From: Jacaranda mimosifolia | Lineage: Eukaryota; Streptophyta; Magnoliopsida; Lamiales; Bignoniaceae | Length of the DNA: 64,000 nt | Assembly (NCBI GenBank): GCA_018894105.1 | Contig: CM032121.1 | Coordinates: forward strand, 25,327,730 to 25,391,729 | Reading direction: 5' to 3' | In this document: piece by piece, positions 1 to 11,160 of the stretch | Layout of the letters: every line of letters starts with the position of its first letter | Position numbering within the stretch: the stretch's first letter is position 1 | The notes under the pieces: generated by a model | Told to the model about the DNA's origin: nothing | The model's input: only the letters and a program-made list of their open reading frames with translations | The model's database searches: none | Made by a program: the position numbers and the translations under genes

Positions 1-1433
1 GGCTCACTTGCTGCGTGGCTATGCGCCCAGACTGGGCAGCAGTAGGGCAGTTTTGGTTTTGTGGATTTTGAGTGTTGATTTTTGGTTCCTTAAGTGACCA
101 AAAGTGTTTTGCATCACACATAATAGATGCACAAATGTTGTGCAAGTTCTCAAAATTATGTTTGACATTTTTTATTACTTTTAAAAATTAGTTAAAGTTA
201 ATCTTCAACAATGTGGCATAATTGTTATGCTTTCTCTTGCTTGGCCAATTAATTGTTTATGAGATAAGCATTTAATTGTTGGAATTGGATGTCAATTCTT
301 GATTTATTTATTGTTTATTTAAGTGTTGAATGGATGATGAATGAATGACGATGATCATGAGCCTTTAATAATAATTTTATTTGTTTCAAGTTGTTGAAAA
401 GGGTTGTATTAAATTAGGTCTTGTATGCATCTTAATTTCTATCTTGTAAATGTTATGAGAGTAGAATCACTAGAAGTGAGGATTTCTTTCTCATGTAAAT
501 GTTATAAGGAGTAAAGAAGATCATTGGAGGCATGGAGACCCAAGAAGACCCATGAACATACGGGGATACACTCATGTAATAGCTAGATTTAATCAACCCA
601 CTTAAAATCAACTAGATGGCGCACTTATGGCTCTAAGTACACCGCTTGATTAGGCTAATGGTCATCATACCCTAGGAGCATTCTAGGCGCATTTACTTAT
701 TTATGCTTTCCACATCCTATTGATGTATGTGATGCATGGATTAGGATATAGAAAACCTAAATAAGAAGATAAAAATGATGAGATGTTTGCAAACAAGAAA
801 AACTTTCCACTCAGAATGTCTGAGTACTCTCAATAGTAAGTCAATATGAATACAAATTAAAAGGTATTTTAATTAATTCATGCCTTCTACCAATAGTATA
901 TGCCATGACGACACTATCAATTTTGTGTGATGACACTTGGTCACGAGGGTCACACTTAGGAGGAAAAATGTGAGCATATACTTACCATACAATGCACCTT
1001 TGATTTGATAACGCCGACGCATTAGCACTTGATCACAAGGGACGTTGCGATGTTGTCTCAAGTTAATGTTTGATTGGTAGGTCTGACTTAACACCTAGTA
1101 ATGTAGATGGCACACGGTCACGTATGTCTACATGAAAAGTGAGGCAAAATATATGAAGAGTTGTATAGAGATACAATTAGCAAAGGATGCTTACCCTTAG
1201 ATTGGTTGTGGATGGCACTCGATCATGGGATCCAGTTTCAAGTCCTTGGGATCTTGATTCTCACTAGGAAATATGATTTCCCGAATTCTTCTAGGAGATG
1301 AAGGATTTGATAAAATAGTGGAAGGAAAACATGCTTGACAGACCATAAACATGTTTTTTCAATATCAATATTCAATCAAATGCTTATACTCGTTTTTTAA
1401 CCTCTTGTAGATTTTTGAAATCTTCAAAACAAA
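1..1433 (+). other. Untranslated leader of copia element A
   Basis: No long ORF is present. The stretch matches base for base over long runs the B leader (about 26390-27759) and the reverse complement of the C leader (22879-23682, 32822-33446 and 35558-36600), so it belongs to the element and is not host spacer. A recognisable shared block describes bases 121-300 (AGATGCACAAATGTTGTGCA and what follows). It lies between the missing primer site and the gag start. A leader of about 1.9 kb is long for a copia element; its role (packaging or RNA structure) cannot be read from the sequence. Confidence 0.8.
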
Positions 1434-2270
1434 ATGGCTAAGAATCCACTTTACACTATTTTAGAAACTAATAAACTCATCGAGCCAAACTTCCGCGATT
1501 GGTTGAGAAATCTCAAAATCATTCTTGACTCCAAAAAGAGGACCTATATGTCCTTGATCAAAGTTCACCAGACACATTGGGTGATGACGCCACAAATGAG
1601 GAGCGTGAATTGTTCACTAAGTTTGTAGATCATGATCTACAAGCGAGATGCCTCATGATGGCTTTCATGACCGATGAGCTCCGAAAGACTCATGAGCATA
1701 TAAAGCATGCAAGTGAGATTCATACACACCTATCAAGGGCTTAAGATGATTGGACTCATTGAAAAGCTCTAGAGAGCTCTTTAGGTCAAGGATGGTTGAG
1801 GGTTCAAACTTCCACAATCACGGACTTAAGATGATTGGACTTATTGAAAAGCTTGGGCAATTTAACATTGTGATGGACATTGACCTCTATGTGGATTTGA
1901 TCATACAGTCATTACCCTCTTCACTCGACCAATTCATTGTGAACTTTAATATGTCCAAGCAAGATGTGACGATCAACGAATTGGTGAACATGCTTGTGAC
2001 CGCCGAGGCAATGATGAAAAAGGAAAAACCCCTTATGCTTGCTTCTTCCTTAAAGTCAAAGGGCCCTAGGGGTCCTAAGAAGGGAGGTAAGAGGAAGAAA
2101 GGTTCTTTCTCCAAATGAAAGCAACCCTTGAAAGGTTCTGGGGGAGTAAAGAAGAAGAAAGAGAATAAAATCGATGCGAATTGTTTCCATTGTGGTGAGA
2201 AGGGGCATTAGAGAAGAAATTACAAAGCTTACCTTGGAATCCTTGAGAAGGGTATGTACTTTATTGAAGT
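1434..2270 (+). pseudogene. gag: gag (capsid/nucleocapsid) remnant, copia A
   Basis: The ATG at 1434 opens MAKNPLYTILETNKLIEPNF, the same start as gag in B and C. The product of a live copy would be the structural protein that forms the virus-like particle and binds the element RNA in the cytoplasm. The frame breaks after about 64 codons. It resumes at 1750-2118 with the helical gag core (residues such as LYVDLIIQSLP and ELVNMLVTAEAMM) and a Lys-rich tail. The zinc knuckle at about 2179-2221 reads CFHCGEKGH, then a TAG where Trp is expected, and the last Cys is Tyr. A near-duplicate phrase around 1743-1765 and 1826-1850 (AAGATGATTGGACT) suggests a small local rearrangement. No function is retained. 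Confidence 0.85.
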
Positions 2271-2690
2271 GCATTTGATGACTAATTCTTCCTTATGGGT
2301 ATTTGATACCGCATATGGTTCCCACCTATGTAATCTATTACACAGTATGGAAAGAAGATAAAGTCTTCGTAAAGGGGATATGATCCTCCGCCTCGAAAAT
2401 AGAGCAAGTGTTGCCGCCATGGTCCAAGGTGTAATCAAGTTAGACTTGGGGAATGCTTGCATTGAACTTGCTCCGATTTATTATATATCCAATCTTGTGA
2501 AAAATATTATTTCTATTCCCATTCTTGATAATGAAGGATATGATTTTTCTACATTGAATGGAATGTTAAAGGCATTAAAGAATGATTCTTTAATTTCACA
2601 AGGTATTTTATATAACGGATTGTACAAACTTGATTCTCAACCTTCTCTTATGCACATTCAATCAAATAAAAGAAAATTCGATAACTAAGA
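2271..2690 (+). pseudogene. pol (PR): Aspartic protease region, copia A
   Basis: Translation gives SSLWVFDTAYGSHLCNLL at about 2287-2340, where the copia retropepsin active site is expected (D-T/S-G). The catalytic Asp-Thr survives but Gly is Ala. A TAA interrupts at about 2359. The open stretch 2380-2688 then carries the downstream part with NLVKNIISIPILDNEGYDFS, typical of the protease to integrase linker in this copia group. In a live copy the enzyme would cleave the Gag-Pol polyprotein inside the particle. Here it is inactive. Confidence 0.75.
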
Positions 2691-3640
2691 AAATGCCATA
2701 ATTTAGCATGCTAGACTTGGACATGTTTCTAAACCACAAGTTCTTTGGATTTGACCCATATGGATGTTTGTAGTCCACTAAGAGTTGGTGTGAGAGGAAG
2801 CTATTCATACTTCATCACCTTCATCGATGACTATAGTTGGTTCGGACATGTGTATCGTATAAAGGACAAGCCTAAAGCTTTTGAAAAGTTCAAAGAGTAT
2901 ATTAATAAAGTAGAAAAGAAAAATGGCCTTAGTATTAAAGCTCTTTGATCGGATTGAGGGGAAGAATACTTAAGTATCGAATTCCTGAATTATCTAAAGG
3001 AGAATGGAATTCTCTCTCAATGGACTCCACCCGGCACACCCCAACATAATAGAGTAGCCAAAAGGAAAAATCGTTCCTTATTGGACATGGTACGTTCCAT
3101 GATGAGATTTTTCTATATGCCCATATCCTTTTGAGGATACGCCTTAGAAACGGAAACAAGGCTACTGAATCTGGTACCCTCAAAGTCGGTGCCAAAAATG
3201 CCGCATGAGATGTGGTATGACAAAACACCCTTTTATCATTACCTTAAGGTTTAGGGGTCTTCCGCTTACATGAAGCGGTTGGGAGATAAGTTGGACAGTA
3301 GATCCAACTTGTGCAAGTTTATGGGATACCCAAGAGAGTCTTTAGGTTATTACTTCTATCATCCCTCGGAAAAAAAAAGGTGTTCATCTCGAGGAACGCC
3401 CACTTTTTGAAAAAGAAATTTCTATTAGATAGAAATGGCGTTGTTGTTGAACTTGATAAAGTTCAAGATGATCAACAATTTCCACAAGTGATGGAAACAA
3501 ACGAGAAACAAGAGGCTTACGCACAACCTCTGAGAAAGTCGAACCGAATTAAGAAGCAACCCAAAAAGTTCAAATTTCTTCATGAGACGGGACATTGGCT
3601 TGACGCCATGAAATTCAAAATGGACTCCACGTACTCCAAC
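2691..3640 (+). pseudogene. pol (INT): Integrase remnant with internal deletion, copia A
   Basis: The pre-integrase zinc region starts at about 2703 (HARLGHVSK) but jumps at about 2731 to the sequence before the core. By comparison with 61214-61370 and 29050-29215, about 150 bases with the Cys pair are missing. The core at 2745-2948 keeps the first catalytic Asp (THMDVCSPL) and TFIDDYSW. The second Asp lies in a stop-broken segment near 2950. The catalytic Glu of the NGVAERRNR motif is Lys (about 3050-3075, AKRKNRSLLDM). The C-terminal GYPRESLGYYFY and following basic linker run to 3640. The protein would insert cDNA into chromosomes; this copy cannot. Confidence 0.82.
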
Positions 3641-5123
3641 AAAGTATGAACTTTGGTAGATCTACCAGAGGAAAATTTTCCTATAGGTTGCAAATGGATC
3701 TATAAGCGAAAGCTAGGCGTCGATGGAAAGGTTATGACCATTAAGGCGCAACTAATGGCAAAAGGTTACACTCAAAGACCCAGTTTGATTTGAGGAAACA
3801 TTTTCACTGGTCGCAATGCCTAAGTCTATTTGAATTTTACTTGCCATAGTTGTATATGATGATTATGAGATATGGAAAATGATTGTGAAAATCATTTTCC
3901 TCAATGAAAACATTGAAGAAGAAATCTATATGGCGCAACCACAAGGTTTATCATCAAAAGGGAATTAGCAAAAGATTTGCGAACTCCAGAGATCTATTTA
4001 TGGACTCAAATAGGCATCCCAAAGTTGGAACATACATTTTGACAAGACAGTCAAATCATTTAGCTTCGTCAAAAATGTGTATGAACCTTGTGTGTATAAG
4101 AAGGCTAGTGGGAGTAGCATATAGTTTATTGTGCTTTATGTCAATGACATTCTTCTCATTGGGAATTAGAGAGAAATGTTAGAGTGTACTAGAGTACGGT
4201 TATTTACTCAATTTTCCATGAAGGATTTGGAAGAAGAATTCTACGTATTAGAAATACGTATCTATAGAGATAGATCGAGGAGGATGCTGGGGCTTCCCCA
4301 AACCCCGTACATTGATAAGATACTAAAGAGATTTAATATAGAAGAATCCAAGAGGGGATTCATCCCCTTGGGACATGGCATTCATCTCTCCAAGTCTATG
4401 GCCCCTAAGATTGACGACGAGTGACAAAGAATGCTCCACATACCTTATTCGTCCACCATAGGGAGCATAATGTATGCCGTTCAATGTAAAAGACCGAATG
4501 TGGCACACATTCTAAGTGTTACGAGCCATTTCCAATCCAACCATAGTAAATGTCACTGGATGGCCATTAAAATAATCCTTAACTACTTGAGAAGGACTAA
4601 GGAATTATTTTTGGTATACGGCAATGAACAATTGAAACTTGAGGGGTTTTCGGATTCAAGTTTCCAATCCGATGTAGAGAACCTAAAATCTACTTCTAGA
4701 TTTATATTTTACCTCAATATTGACGCAATACACTGGAAAACTTCTAAATAAGCCACCACGGCCGATTCAGCCACCGAGGAAGAATATATTGCAGCTTTGG
4801 AAGTTGTAAAGGAAGTTGTTTGGATGAAAAACTTCATCCAAGAGTTGGATGTAGTACTTAGCATTGCTGAGCCAATAGTTATCTTCTGTGACAACAACGG
4901 GGCAGTAGCGTAAGCTAAAGAGCTAAGATCGCATCAGCGGTCCAAACATATTTTGAGGCGATATCATTTGATCCGGAAGATCATTAATAGAGGCGACATC
5001 TAAGTGGAAAGAGTTACCTCAGAAGAGAACATAGCAGATTCACTAACTAAACCCCTACCACAAAAGGTCTTTAAAGGATGTCTTGGAAAGATGGGTCTTA
5101 AAACTATGGGTAATTGGCTTTAG
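3641..5123 (+). pseudogene. pol (RT-RH): Reverse transcriptase and RNase H remnant, copia A
   Basis: RT begins near 3686 with GCKWIYKRKLGVDGK, continues through [13 protein letters not shown], and reaches the active-site strand at about 4131-4160. It reads YVNDILLI, so the second Asp of YVDD has become Asn-Asp. RNase H follows: CDNNGAVA at about 4888-4911 and ENIADSLTKPLPQK at about 5026-5068, ending at a TAG near 5121. Frameshifts separate the open segments 3904-4182, 4176-4424 and 4431-4751. A live RT would copy the RNA to cDNA from a tRNA primer and RNase H would clear the template. Loss of the active-site Asp and several stops rule out activity. Confidence 0.88.
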
Positions 5124-5137
5124 GGCAAGCGGGAGAT
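5123..5137 (+). other. Polypurine tract, copia A
   Basis: GGGCAAGCGGGAGAT lies directly before the LTR start TGTTGGAATAG. It is the plus-strand priming site of the element, and it is conserved in copy B (31618-31631) and in degraded form in copy A2 (7018-7031). Confidence 0.75.
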
Positions 5138-5880
5138 TGTTGGAATAGTGCCCCGCAAGCCAATTAAATTGGAATTGTAAACTATTTCACTTGTGATATA
5201 ATCTTGATTGAATGATATTCTTTAAATGGCCAAATTCATCTTATGCACATATTTACTTCATTAGCATTTGGTTGAAGTCCTTAGATCACATAAAAGACGA
5301 GAGTTGGTCACATACTGAGTGGTGATCATGAAATAAATCTTATATAATTGTGATCTTAAAAACTTCCAAGTCGTAGGATCTTATGAGACTAAGGGCATCT
5401 AAGATCCGAATAGACTTTCACTAACGATATATTAATCCAAGGAGATGGATATTACTCCATTTCATAAGCAATGTCATATGAGATATAGATGCATGTTAGT
5501 GTATGCTTGTTAGAGAACAAGGCACTGAAGACCTGCTTGGAGAATCCACAAAATAGCTATAGTGGCAAGTCGGTAGTAGCAAATTCTCTAGCTTATGCTA
5601 GTGCATATAATTAGTCCTTTGACCTAAGGATCCATTGTAACCTTGTGTTTAGGTCCTTATGCTTTGACTATTTCCTAGTCGTGTAACGGGTTGTTTGGGT
5701 GGAGATTGGGTATGAGCTACTTGGACATGGAGGTTTTTGAGATCCAAGATGGGACCTGACTCCTCGTCATTATGAAGGCAAGTACATCTCCTATGTATTC
5801 TATAATGATCAATTCCATGAAATCATTACGCAAGGTAGTATAATAATTTGGAAAATGAGTTTTCCAAAAATGAGGTCATA
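5138..5880 (+). repeat. Truncated 3' LTR of copia A (first 743 bases)
   Basis: It starts TGTTGGAATAGTGCC directly after the polypurine tract and aligns with the first third of the LTRs at 7032 and 18247. It ends in GATCAATTCC... ATGAGGTCATAAA at about 5880, where RT coding sequence of another copy starts. The region holding the promoter and the LTR 3' end is missing. Confidence 0.85.
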
Positions 5881-7023
5881 AAGGCTTGCAAACTCCAGAG
5901 ATCCATTTATGGACTCAAGTAAGCATCCTGAACTTGGAACATATGTTTTGAAAAAAATAGTTAAATCATTTGGCTTTATAAAAAATGTGTATGAATGTGG
6001 TGTGTACAAAAAGGCTAGTGGGAGTTCTATACAATTTATTGTGCTTTATGTCGATGACATCCTTCTCATTAGGAATGACGTAGGAATGTTAGAGTGTACT
6101 AAAGCATGATTATCTACATAATTCTCTATGAAGGATTTGGGAGAAGTGTCCTACGTACTAGGAATACGTAGCTATAGAGATAGATCTAAGAAGATGATGG
6201 GGCTTTTCCAAACCCCATATATTGACAAAATACTAAAGAGATTTAGTATGGAAGAATCCAAGAAGGCTTCCTCCCTATAGGGCATGGTCTTCGTCTTTCC
6301 AAGTCTATGGCCCCTAAGACAAAGAAAGAGAGACAAAGAATGTCCCACATACCTTATGCCTCCGCCGTCGGGAGTATAATATATGCAGTTCAATGTACAA
6401 GATCGAATGTGGCACACTCGATAAGTGTTACAAGTAGGTTCCAATCCAATCCCAGTGAGAGTCACTAGATAGCCGTGAAAGCAATCCTCAAGTACTTGAG
6501 AAGGACTAAGGACTTGTTTCTCATGTATGGCAATGGAGAATTGAAACTCAAGGGGTTTTTGAATTCAAGTTTCCAATCCGATGTAGATGACCTAAAATCC
6601 ACTTCTTGATTCATATTTTGCCTCAATGGCGGTATGTTGAGTTGGAAGAGTTCCAAATAGACACTTGGCCGATTCTACCATAGAGGCAGAATATATTGCG
6701 GCTTTAGAAACTGTAAATAAAGGTGTTTAGATGAAAAACATCATTCAAGAGTTAAATTAGTGCCTAGCATTATTAAGCCAGTAGTTGTCTTCTGTGACAA
6801 CAACAAGGCGGTGAGGCAAGCCAAAGAGATAAGATATCATCAGAAATTCAAGCATATTTTGAGGTGATATCATTTGATCTATGAAACATTAATAGAGGTA
6901 AGATCTGAGTAGAGATAGTTACCTCAGAAGAGAATATAGCAGATCCACTGACTAAACCCTATCGCTAGAGGACATCTTCAGAAAATAGGTCATACGACTA
7001 TAGGGCATAGGCTTTAGGGCAAG
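5881..7023 (+). pseudogene. pol (RT-RH): RT-RNase H fragment, copia A2
   Basis: It enters RT in mid-domain (ACTCCAGAGATCCATTTATGG, equivalent to 3981-4003 in copy A) and runs to the end of RNase H. The active site is preserved as YVDDILLI at about 6048-6071, and RNase H keeps CDNNKAVRQAK at about 6794-6826. Frameshifts occur at about 6105 and 6280, with stops at 6608 and 6658. No gag, protease, integrase or RT amino end accompanies it, so it is the 3' half of an element joined to the cut LTR of copy A. Confidence 0.82.
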
Positions 7024-7031
7024 TAAGAGAT

Positions 7032-9354
7032 CGCTAGAATAGTGCCCTGCAAGCTAATTAGATTAGCCATATAAACTATTCCCTTGTAAGACAATCTTGA
7101 TTGAATGATATTCTATAAAATAGCCATGTTCATCTTATGCTTATATTACTTCATTGGCATTTGGTTCAAGCCCTTAGATCACACATGACTACGGGACTTG
7201 GTTTGGTGACCATAGAATAAGTCTTACACGATCGCGATCTTAAATCTTTCAAGTTGTAGGATCTTAAGAGACGGGGCATTTAAGATCTAAATAGATATGC
7301 ACTAATGATGCATAAATCCAAGAGCTATGGGTGTATGTTAATAGGTGCTTGTTAGAAAACAAGTTCACTGAAGGCCCGCCCGGAGATCCCACTAGATAGC
7401 TATAGTAGCAAGTCAATAGTAGCTAGTTCTCCAGCTTAAGCTAGTGCATATAATTAGTCCTTTGACTTGAGGATCTATGGTAAGCTTGTGTTTAGGTCAT
7501 CATACTTTGACTCTTCTTTTGGCCACTTAGCGGGTCATTTTGGTGGTGATTGGGCATGAGCTATTTAGATATAGAGGTTTGTGAAATCCAAGATGGGATC
7601 TGACTCCTCATTATTGTGAAGGACGAGTGCATCTCCTATGTATTCTATAATGATCGATTCCAAGAAATCCTTACGCAAGGTGGTGTGATAATTTGGAAAA
7701 GAGTTTTCCAAAGATGAGGTCACAAAGGGAATCGAACATTAGAAGAGAAGCATAGTATTGAGGCTATTAGGGAGCCAACAAATATCTTTCTCTAGGCCTC
7801 TTTCATGGACATAGGAGATAGAAAGACCGTATTTTCATAGTATGCGTAGTACTAGAATGGTTTGCAAGAGCATTCATTTCGACCAATTAGTTGGGCTTCA
7901 TGGGCTTGAGGTTGGACATCGACCATGGAGATTTGGTACTCTTCAATTAATAAGATTAATTGAATTGAGTCATTTAGTTTAAAGGAATTTAAACTAATGT
8001 GAATATTTGATATTCCACAAGTCAAAATAGTTGTGAGCCCATGCCCAATGAATGATAGAACCTAATGGGTCACACACAAAAGCCAATTGTAACACCTATT
8101 GAATGAAGAAGAATTTTCTAAGCGTTAGAAAACTCCCATGACCGATTTTGAGGAAAAGAAAATTGATGTCATTTGGCTTGATCAATTTAAGTGTTAAATT
8201 GGTCAAATTAATTTAAGGGTTAAATTGGTCAAATTAATTTAAGGGTTAAATTAAGATCAATTAATTAAGAATTAATTAATTGATTCCGTATGATTATCAA
8301 TTGGTCAAATTAATTTAAGAGTTAAATTAATTTTGACTAGCTTAAAGAGTTAAGCACTTTAACTTAAGAGTTAAGTCAAAGAAATATTAATTAAATAAAA
8401 GTGTTTAATTTAATTAAATTGGAGAATATTTTTTTAGGGAGAATTTAAATGAAGATTTCATTTAATGTGGGATTAGAATTTAATAGGAAGATATTTCATA
8501 TGATGAAATGTAGATTCCAAATTAAATTCAAATTCACACACAACTTATCACATCATGTCACATGGCATGCTAAGTGGCACCCCCACCTTGAGGAAGGTGT
8601 GATGCCATCCTCCCTCTATATATAGATATAGAGGAAGGGGGCATCCACTACTAATTACACACTTTTAGGGAGTGCTGAAAATTGGTGTAGTAAGATTCTC
8701 TCAACCACAACAAATTTTGTTATTTGTTAGATCTAATTGTTAGACAAATATTCTCCTTCTTCCTCCATCATCTCCCACCTTCATTCCTCCATTCCTCTGC
8801 ATATTTCTCTAGCCTAAATTGTAGAGGGAAGGTGATCCAATTGGTGTGTGGACTTTGACATTAGAGGCATCACACTTGGGTTGCTATTGCTCTTGCTGAA
8901 ACTGTTTCTGGCAGTGATTTTGGGCAATTTTTTGGTGACCTTAGAGGAGTCCAATTGGGGTGAAATTTTTACTGTATCATACCTAGGGAGTGATGAGTTT
9001 CCTGTAAAAAATTCAAATCAAAAATCGAAGAGGAGCTTGGATAAATTCAAATTCAAATAAAAAATCCAGTGATCTTTCTGCTGCGCCAGAACTGTGACAG
9101 CTTCAAGTGTTGAAGGTTGTTCATCCATCTACCTTGAATTTCGAGTTCTTCAAGGTATTTTCTCCACCAAATCTGAATTATATGCACGAAATGATCCTTT
9201 TGGACGTGAGTAGCTTAGTTATTTTCAGTTTTATTGGAATTAGTTTGGATCCTAATGCTACTCTATCCTTTAGATCCTTGTTATCATGTGTAGCCTAGTT
9301 AATTTGAGTTTTTAATGCTTTGATTATTGGATCCAATGGCTACATGTGACTTCA
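7032..9354 (+). repeat. 3' LTR of copia A2
   Basis: It follows the degraded polypurine tract GGGCAAGTAAGAGAT and starts CGCTAGAATAGTGCCC (TG changed to CG). It ends ACATGTGACTTCA at 9354, and GCAAC from the next LTR follows. Length is 2323 bases. It contains a 26-base tandem duplication at 8194-8245 in the AT-rich part, and a TATA box near 8616. It was inserted in another LTR, whose remainder resumes at 9355. Confidence 0.82.
8596..8628 (+). promoter_or_regulatory. LTR core promoter, half-palindrome form
   Basis: GGTGTGATGCC is followed after a short C-rich spacer by CTATATATAGATA, a strong TATA box. The second arm of the inverted repeat seen in other LTR copies is absent here. Position within the LTR (about 1585 of 2323) and conservation between copies support a core promoter. 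Confidence 0.6.
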
Positions 9355-9622
9355 GCAACTATCTCATGGGAGGTGTGATACCAACTATCATCACACCATC
9401 CTCTCTATATATAGAGGTGGCCGGCCATGAGGAGAGCTAGCTAAGCAAGATTCCCATTTTCCCTCCAAAAGTGTGATTCACTCATGTTGAAGTTTCACAC
9501 TCTCCAAATCTTCTTCCTCTCCAATATTCTCGATAATCGCCCCTCCCTCTCCTTTTCCTTATAATTTTCTAGCAAATTAGAGGTGGATTAGTGCTCTCCT
9601 TGGGTTTGTGGATTAATACATT
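9355..9622 (+). repeat. Copia LTR fragment, left piece (split by a CACTA element)
   Basis: It matches the promoter and R region of other LTRs (for example 60512-60780): inverted repeat, TATA box, GGCCGGCCA, then TTCACACTCTCC. It continues after the CACTA insertion at 10819. Its upstream part would lie left of element A2, beyond the window. Confidence 0.75.
9372..9414 (+). promoter_or_regulatory. LTR core promoter with inverted repeat
   Basis: Arms GGTGTGATAC and TCATCACACC (9372-9397) stand just upstream of the TATA box CTATATATAG (9405-9414). The same arrangement recurs in six other LTR copies of the window. Confidence 0.6.
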
Positions 9623-10815
9623 CACTACAAGAAAATATGTTTTTTGCTACAATATTTTTTACTTCGCTAAAAATAATGTAGTAAAAAAGGATTATTTGCT
9701 ATGATTTTACTATTGTAGTATAAAATTCCAAATGTGTGGTAAAAGTTATATTAAATACTACACTTCATCTTATCGTAGTAAAAAATATACTTATTTACTA
9801 CAATTTTTGTATGAGGTGAATAATATTGTACATTTACTACAATTTTACATAAATTGTAGCAAAAAGTTAATGAATTAACCATACTTTTTCATTAGTGAAG
9901 TAAAAACAATGAAAATTGTGAAAATTGTAAGGCAAAGATTAAGATCTTAAATCAAAAAAAATTCACTAGAAAAGAAGAAAACTATGTTGGAAGTGATGCT
10001 TAATAAATAATATTCAAGGTAAATCAAAAAATTGCTTGCAATTTTTATTATTAAAATATTAATTAATTAAATTCTAAATTAAAAAATAAAACCCCTAAAA
10101 AATTCCTAACTACTCATGGTTTTAATTAATAAAAGTAGAGGTAAAATGAAAAATTCCCTCTAATTTTTATTATCAAAAAATATTTGATTAATTAATCAAA
10201 TTCTTAATTTAGTTATCTAGCAAAGTTCCTCAAAACAGTAAGAAAACCCCAAATTTGAAGGTAAAATAAATATTTATCTCCAATAACTCTTATTATTAAA
10301 AAAAGTTGATTAAGTAAGAAAAGATATTTAAATTAGCTAATTAATAACAAAGTGGCCATTGGCCTAATGGCATCACTTTCACACACATAAGAATAAGGTT
10401 CAGAGTTTGAATCCTGATAAGCTTGTGGTGTCTGTGTGTATATAAATATAAAAGGAAACTCCCCAAATTAATTGGTTTTTACTACATTTAATTGTGGTGA
10501 AAAATAATTTAAGTATTTACTACACTTTTTAAAGTGTGGCAATTAACTATTATATACCATACTTTTTTACTGCAATAAAAGATAATGGTATATTTGATAA
10601 TTTTTTACCACCTATTAAATTCGTAGTAATTGAAGATAATTTTGTAGCAAAAATCAATTACCACGATTAAAAAAGTGTAGCGAAGCTTTTACCTCGCTCG
10701 CAATGCCTACGGCTAGAAAAGTGTAGCACAAGCATAGTTAATAACTTTTTACTACACTTAATAACTATTTACTACACATAATTAGCCATAGTAAAAAGCA
10801 TATTTTTTTGTAGTG
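9623..10815. mobile_element. Non-autonomous CACTA (MITE-like) element
   Basis: The ends are CACTACAAGAAAATATG (9623) and, reverse complemented, CACTACAAAAAAATATGC (10815). A 3-bp target repeat ATT flanks both sides (9620-9622 and 10816-10818), and removing the element restores a continuous LTR. The 1193-base interior has no ORF. It carries many short subterminal repeats of the type TTTTACTACAATTTT on both strands, typical of CACTA binding sites. A tRNA-like segment is embedded at about 10351-10440. Confidence 0.85.
10351..10440 (+). repeat. tRNA-derived SINE-like fragment
   Basis: TGGCCTAATGG (10360-10370) resembles a pol III A box. GAGTTTGAATCC (10403-10414) resembles a B box at tRNA-like spacing. 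The tail GTGTCTGTGTGTATATAAATA is shared with a second copy at 52725-52790. It sits inside the CACTA element. It could be a SINE piece or a tRNA-like motif captured by the DNA element. Confidence 0.45.
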
Positions 10816-10818
10816 ATT

Positions 10819-11160
10819 AGAGTCTCAACATTTGGGGAGCTTGCGCTCTTGGAGATCCATTGTTGTCCTCCATTTTCGGTGGCTGATTTGGAGGACTTTC
10901 AGAGATCTGATAGGGATGTACTGTTTCTAACAACTTCTCAAATGTCTTGAGGTGTTCTCTACAAATTTTCAGCCAATTTGGAGTTGAGCAAGGTGGTCAA
11001 TTTTTGTCGAGATTCTACTGTGCGTGGATTGAACCGATGAAGAGTTCACTAGTGTTATCCTTATTCTACCTTTAGATTTTTGCATTCAAGGTATTTTTCA
11101 GATTTAAATCCTCATAAATGCATGATTAGATCCTTGGATGTGGAGTGTACATATTTTATT
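10819..11160 (+). repeat. Copia LTR fragment, right piece
   Basis: It resumes the LTR interrupted at 9622 (AGAGTCTCAACATTTGGGGAGC) and matches 60779-61110 and the reverse complement of 15119-15360. It ends near ATATTTTATTT, about 60 bases short of the LTR end, where minus-strand gypsy RT sequence starts. The junction looks like a deletion, not a clean insertion. Confidence 0.75.

Larger units (their letters stand above)
1..5880 (+). mobile_element. Ty1/copia element A (5' truncated by window edge, 3' LTR cut short)
   Basis: Order seen on the plus strand: untranslated leader (1-1433), gag (1434-2270), protease (2271-2690), integrase (2691-3640), reverse transcriptase and RNase H (3641-5123), purine-rich tract (5123-5137) and the first 743 bases of the 3' LTR (5138-5880). 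This order, with integrase before RT, defines Ty1/copia. The 5' LTR and primer site lie left of the window. The same layout recurs in element B (plus) and in element C (minus). Many stops and frameshifts make it a dead copy. The 3' LTR stops abruptly where copy A2 begins. Confidence 0.9.

Noticed and set aside
2935..3228. A 97-codon minus-strand ORF and similar ones opposite integrase or RT (for example 29477-29683, 61639-61988, 6172-6465).
   Set aside because: They are the antisense frame of copia pol, recur at the same position in each copy, and have no independent features.
8848..9060. A 70-codon ORF in the A2 LTR and others of 60-90 codons in LTR 3' parts (20254-20508, 32389-32595).
   Set aside because: The position is the transcribed, non-coding end of the LTR. 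The frames are not conserved between LTR copies.
10351..10440. A possible functional tRNA gene.
   Set aside because: Only A- and B-box-like motifs are present. The acceptor and anticodon stems do not pair and there is no terminator in place.
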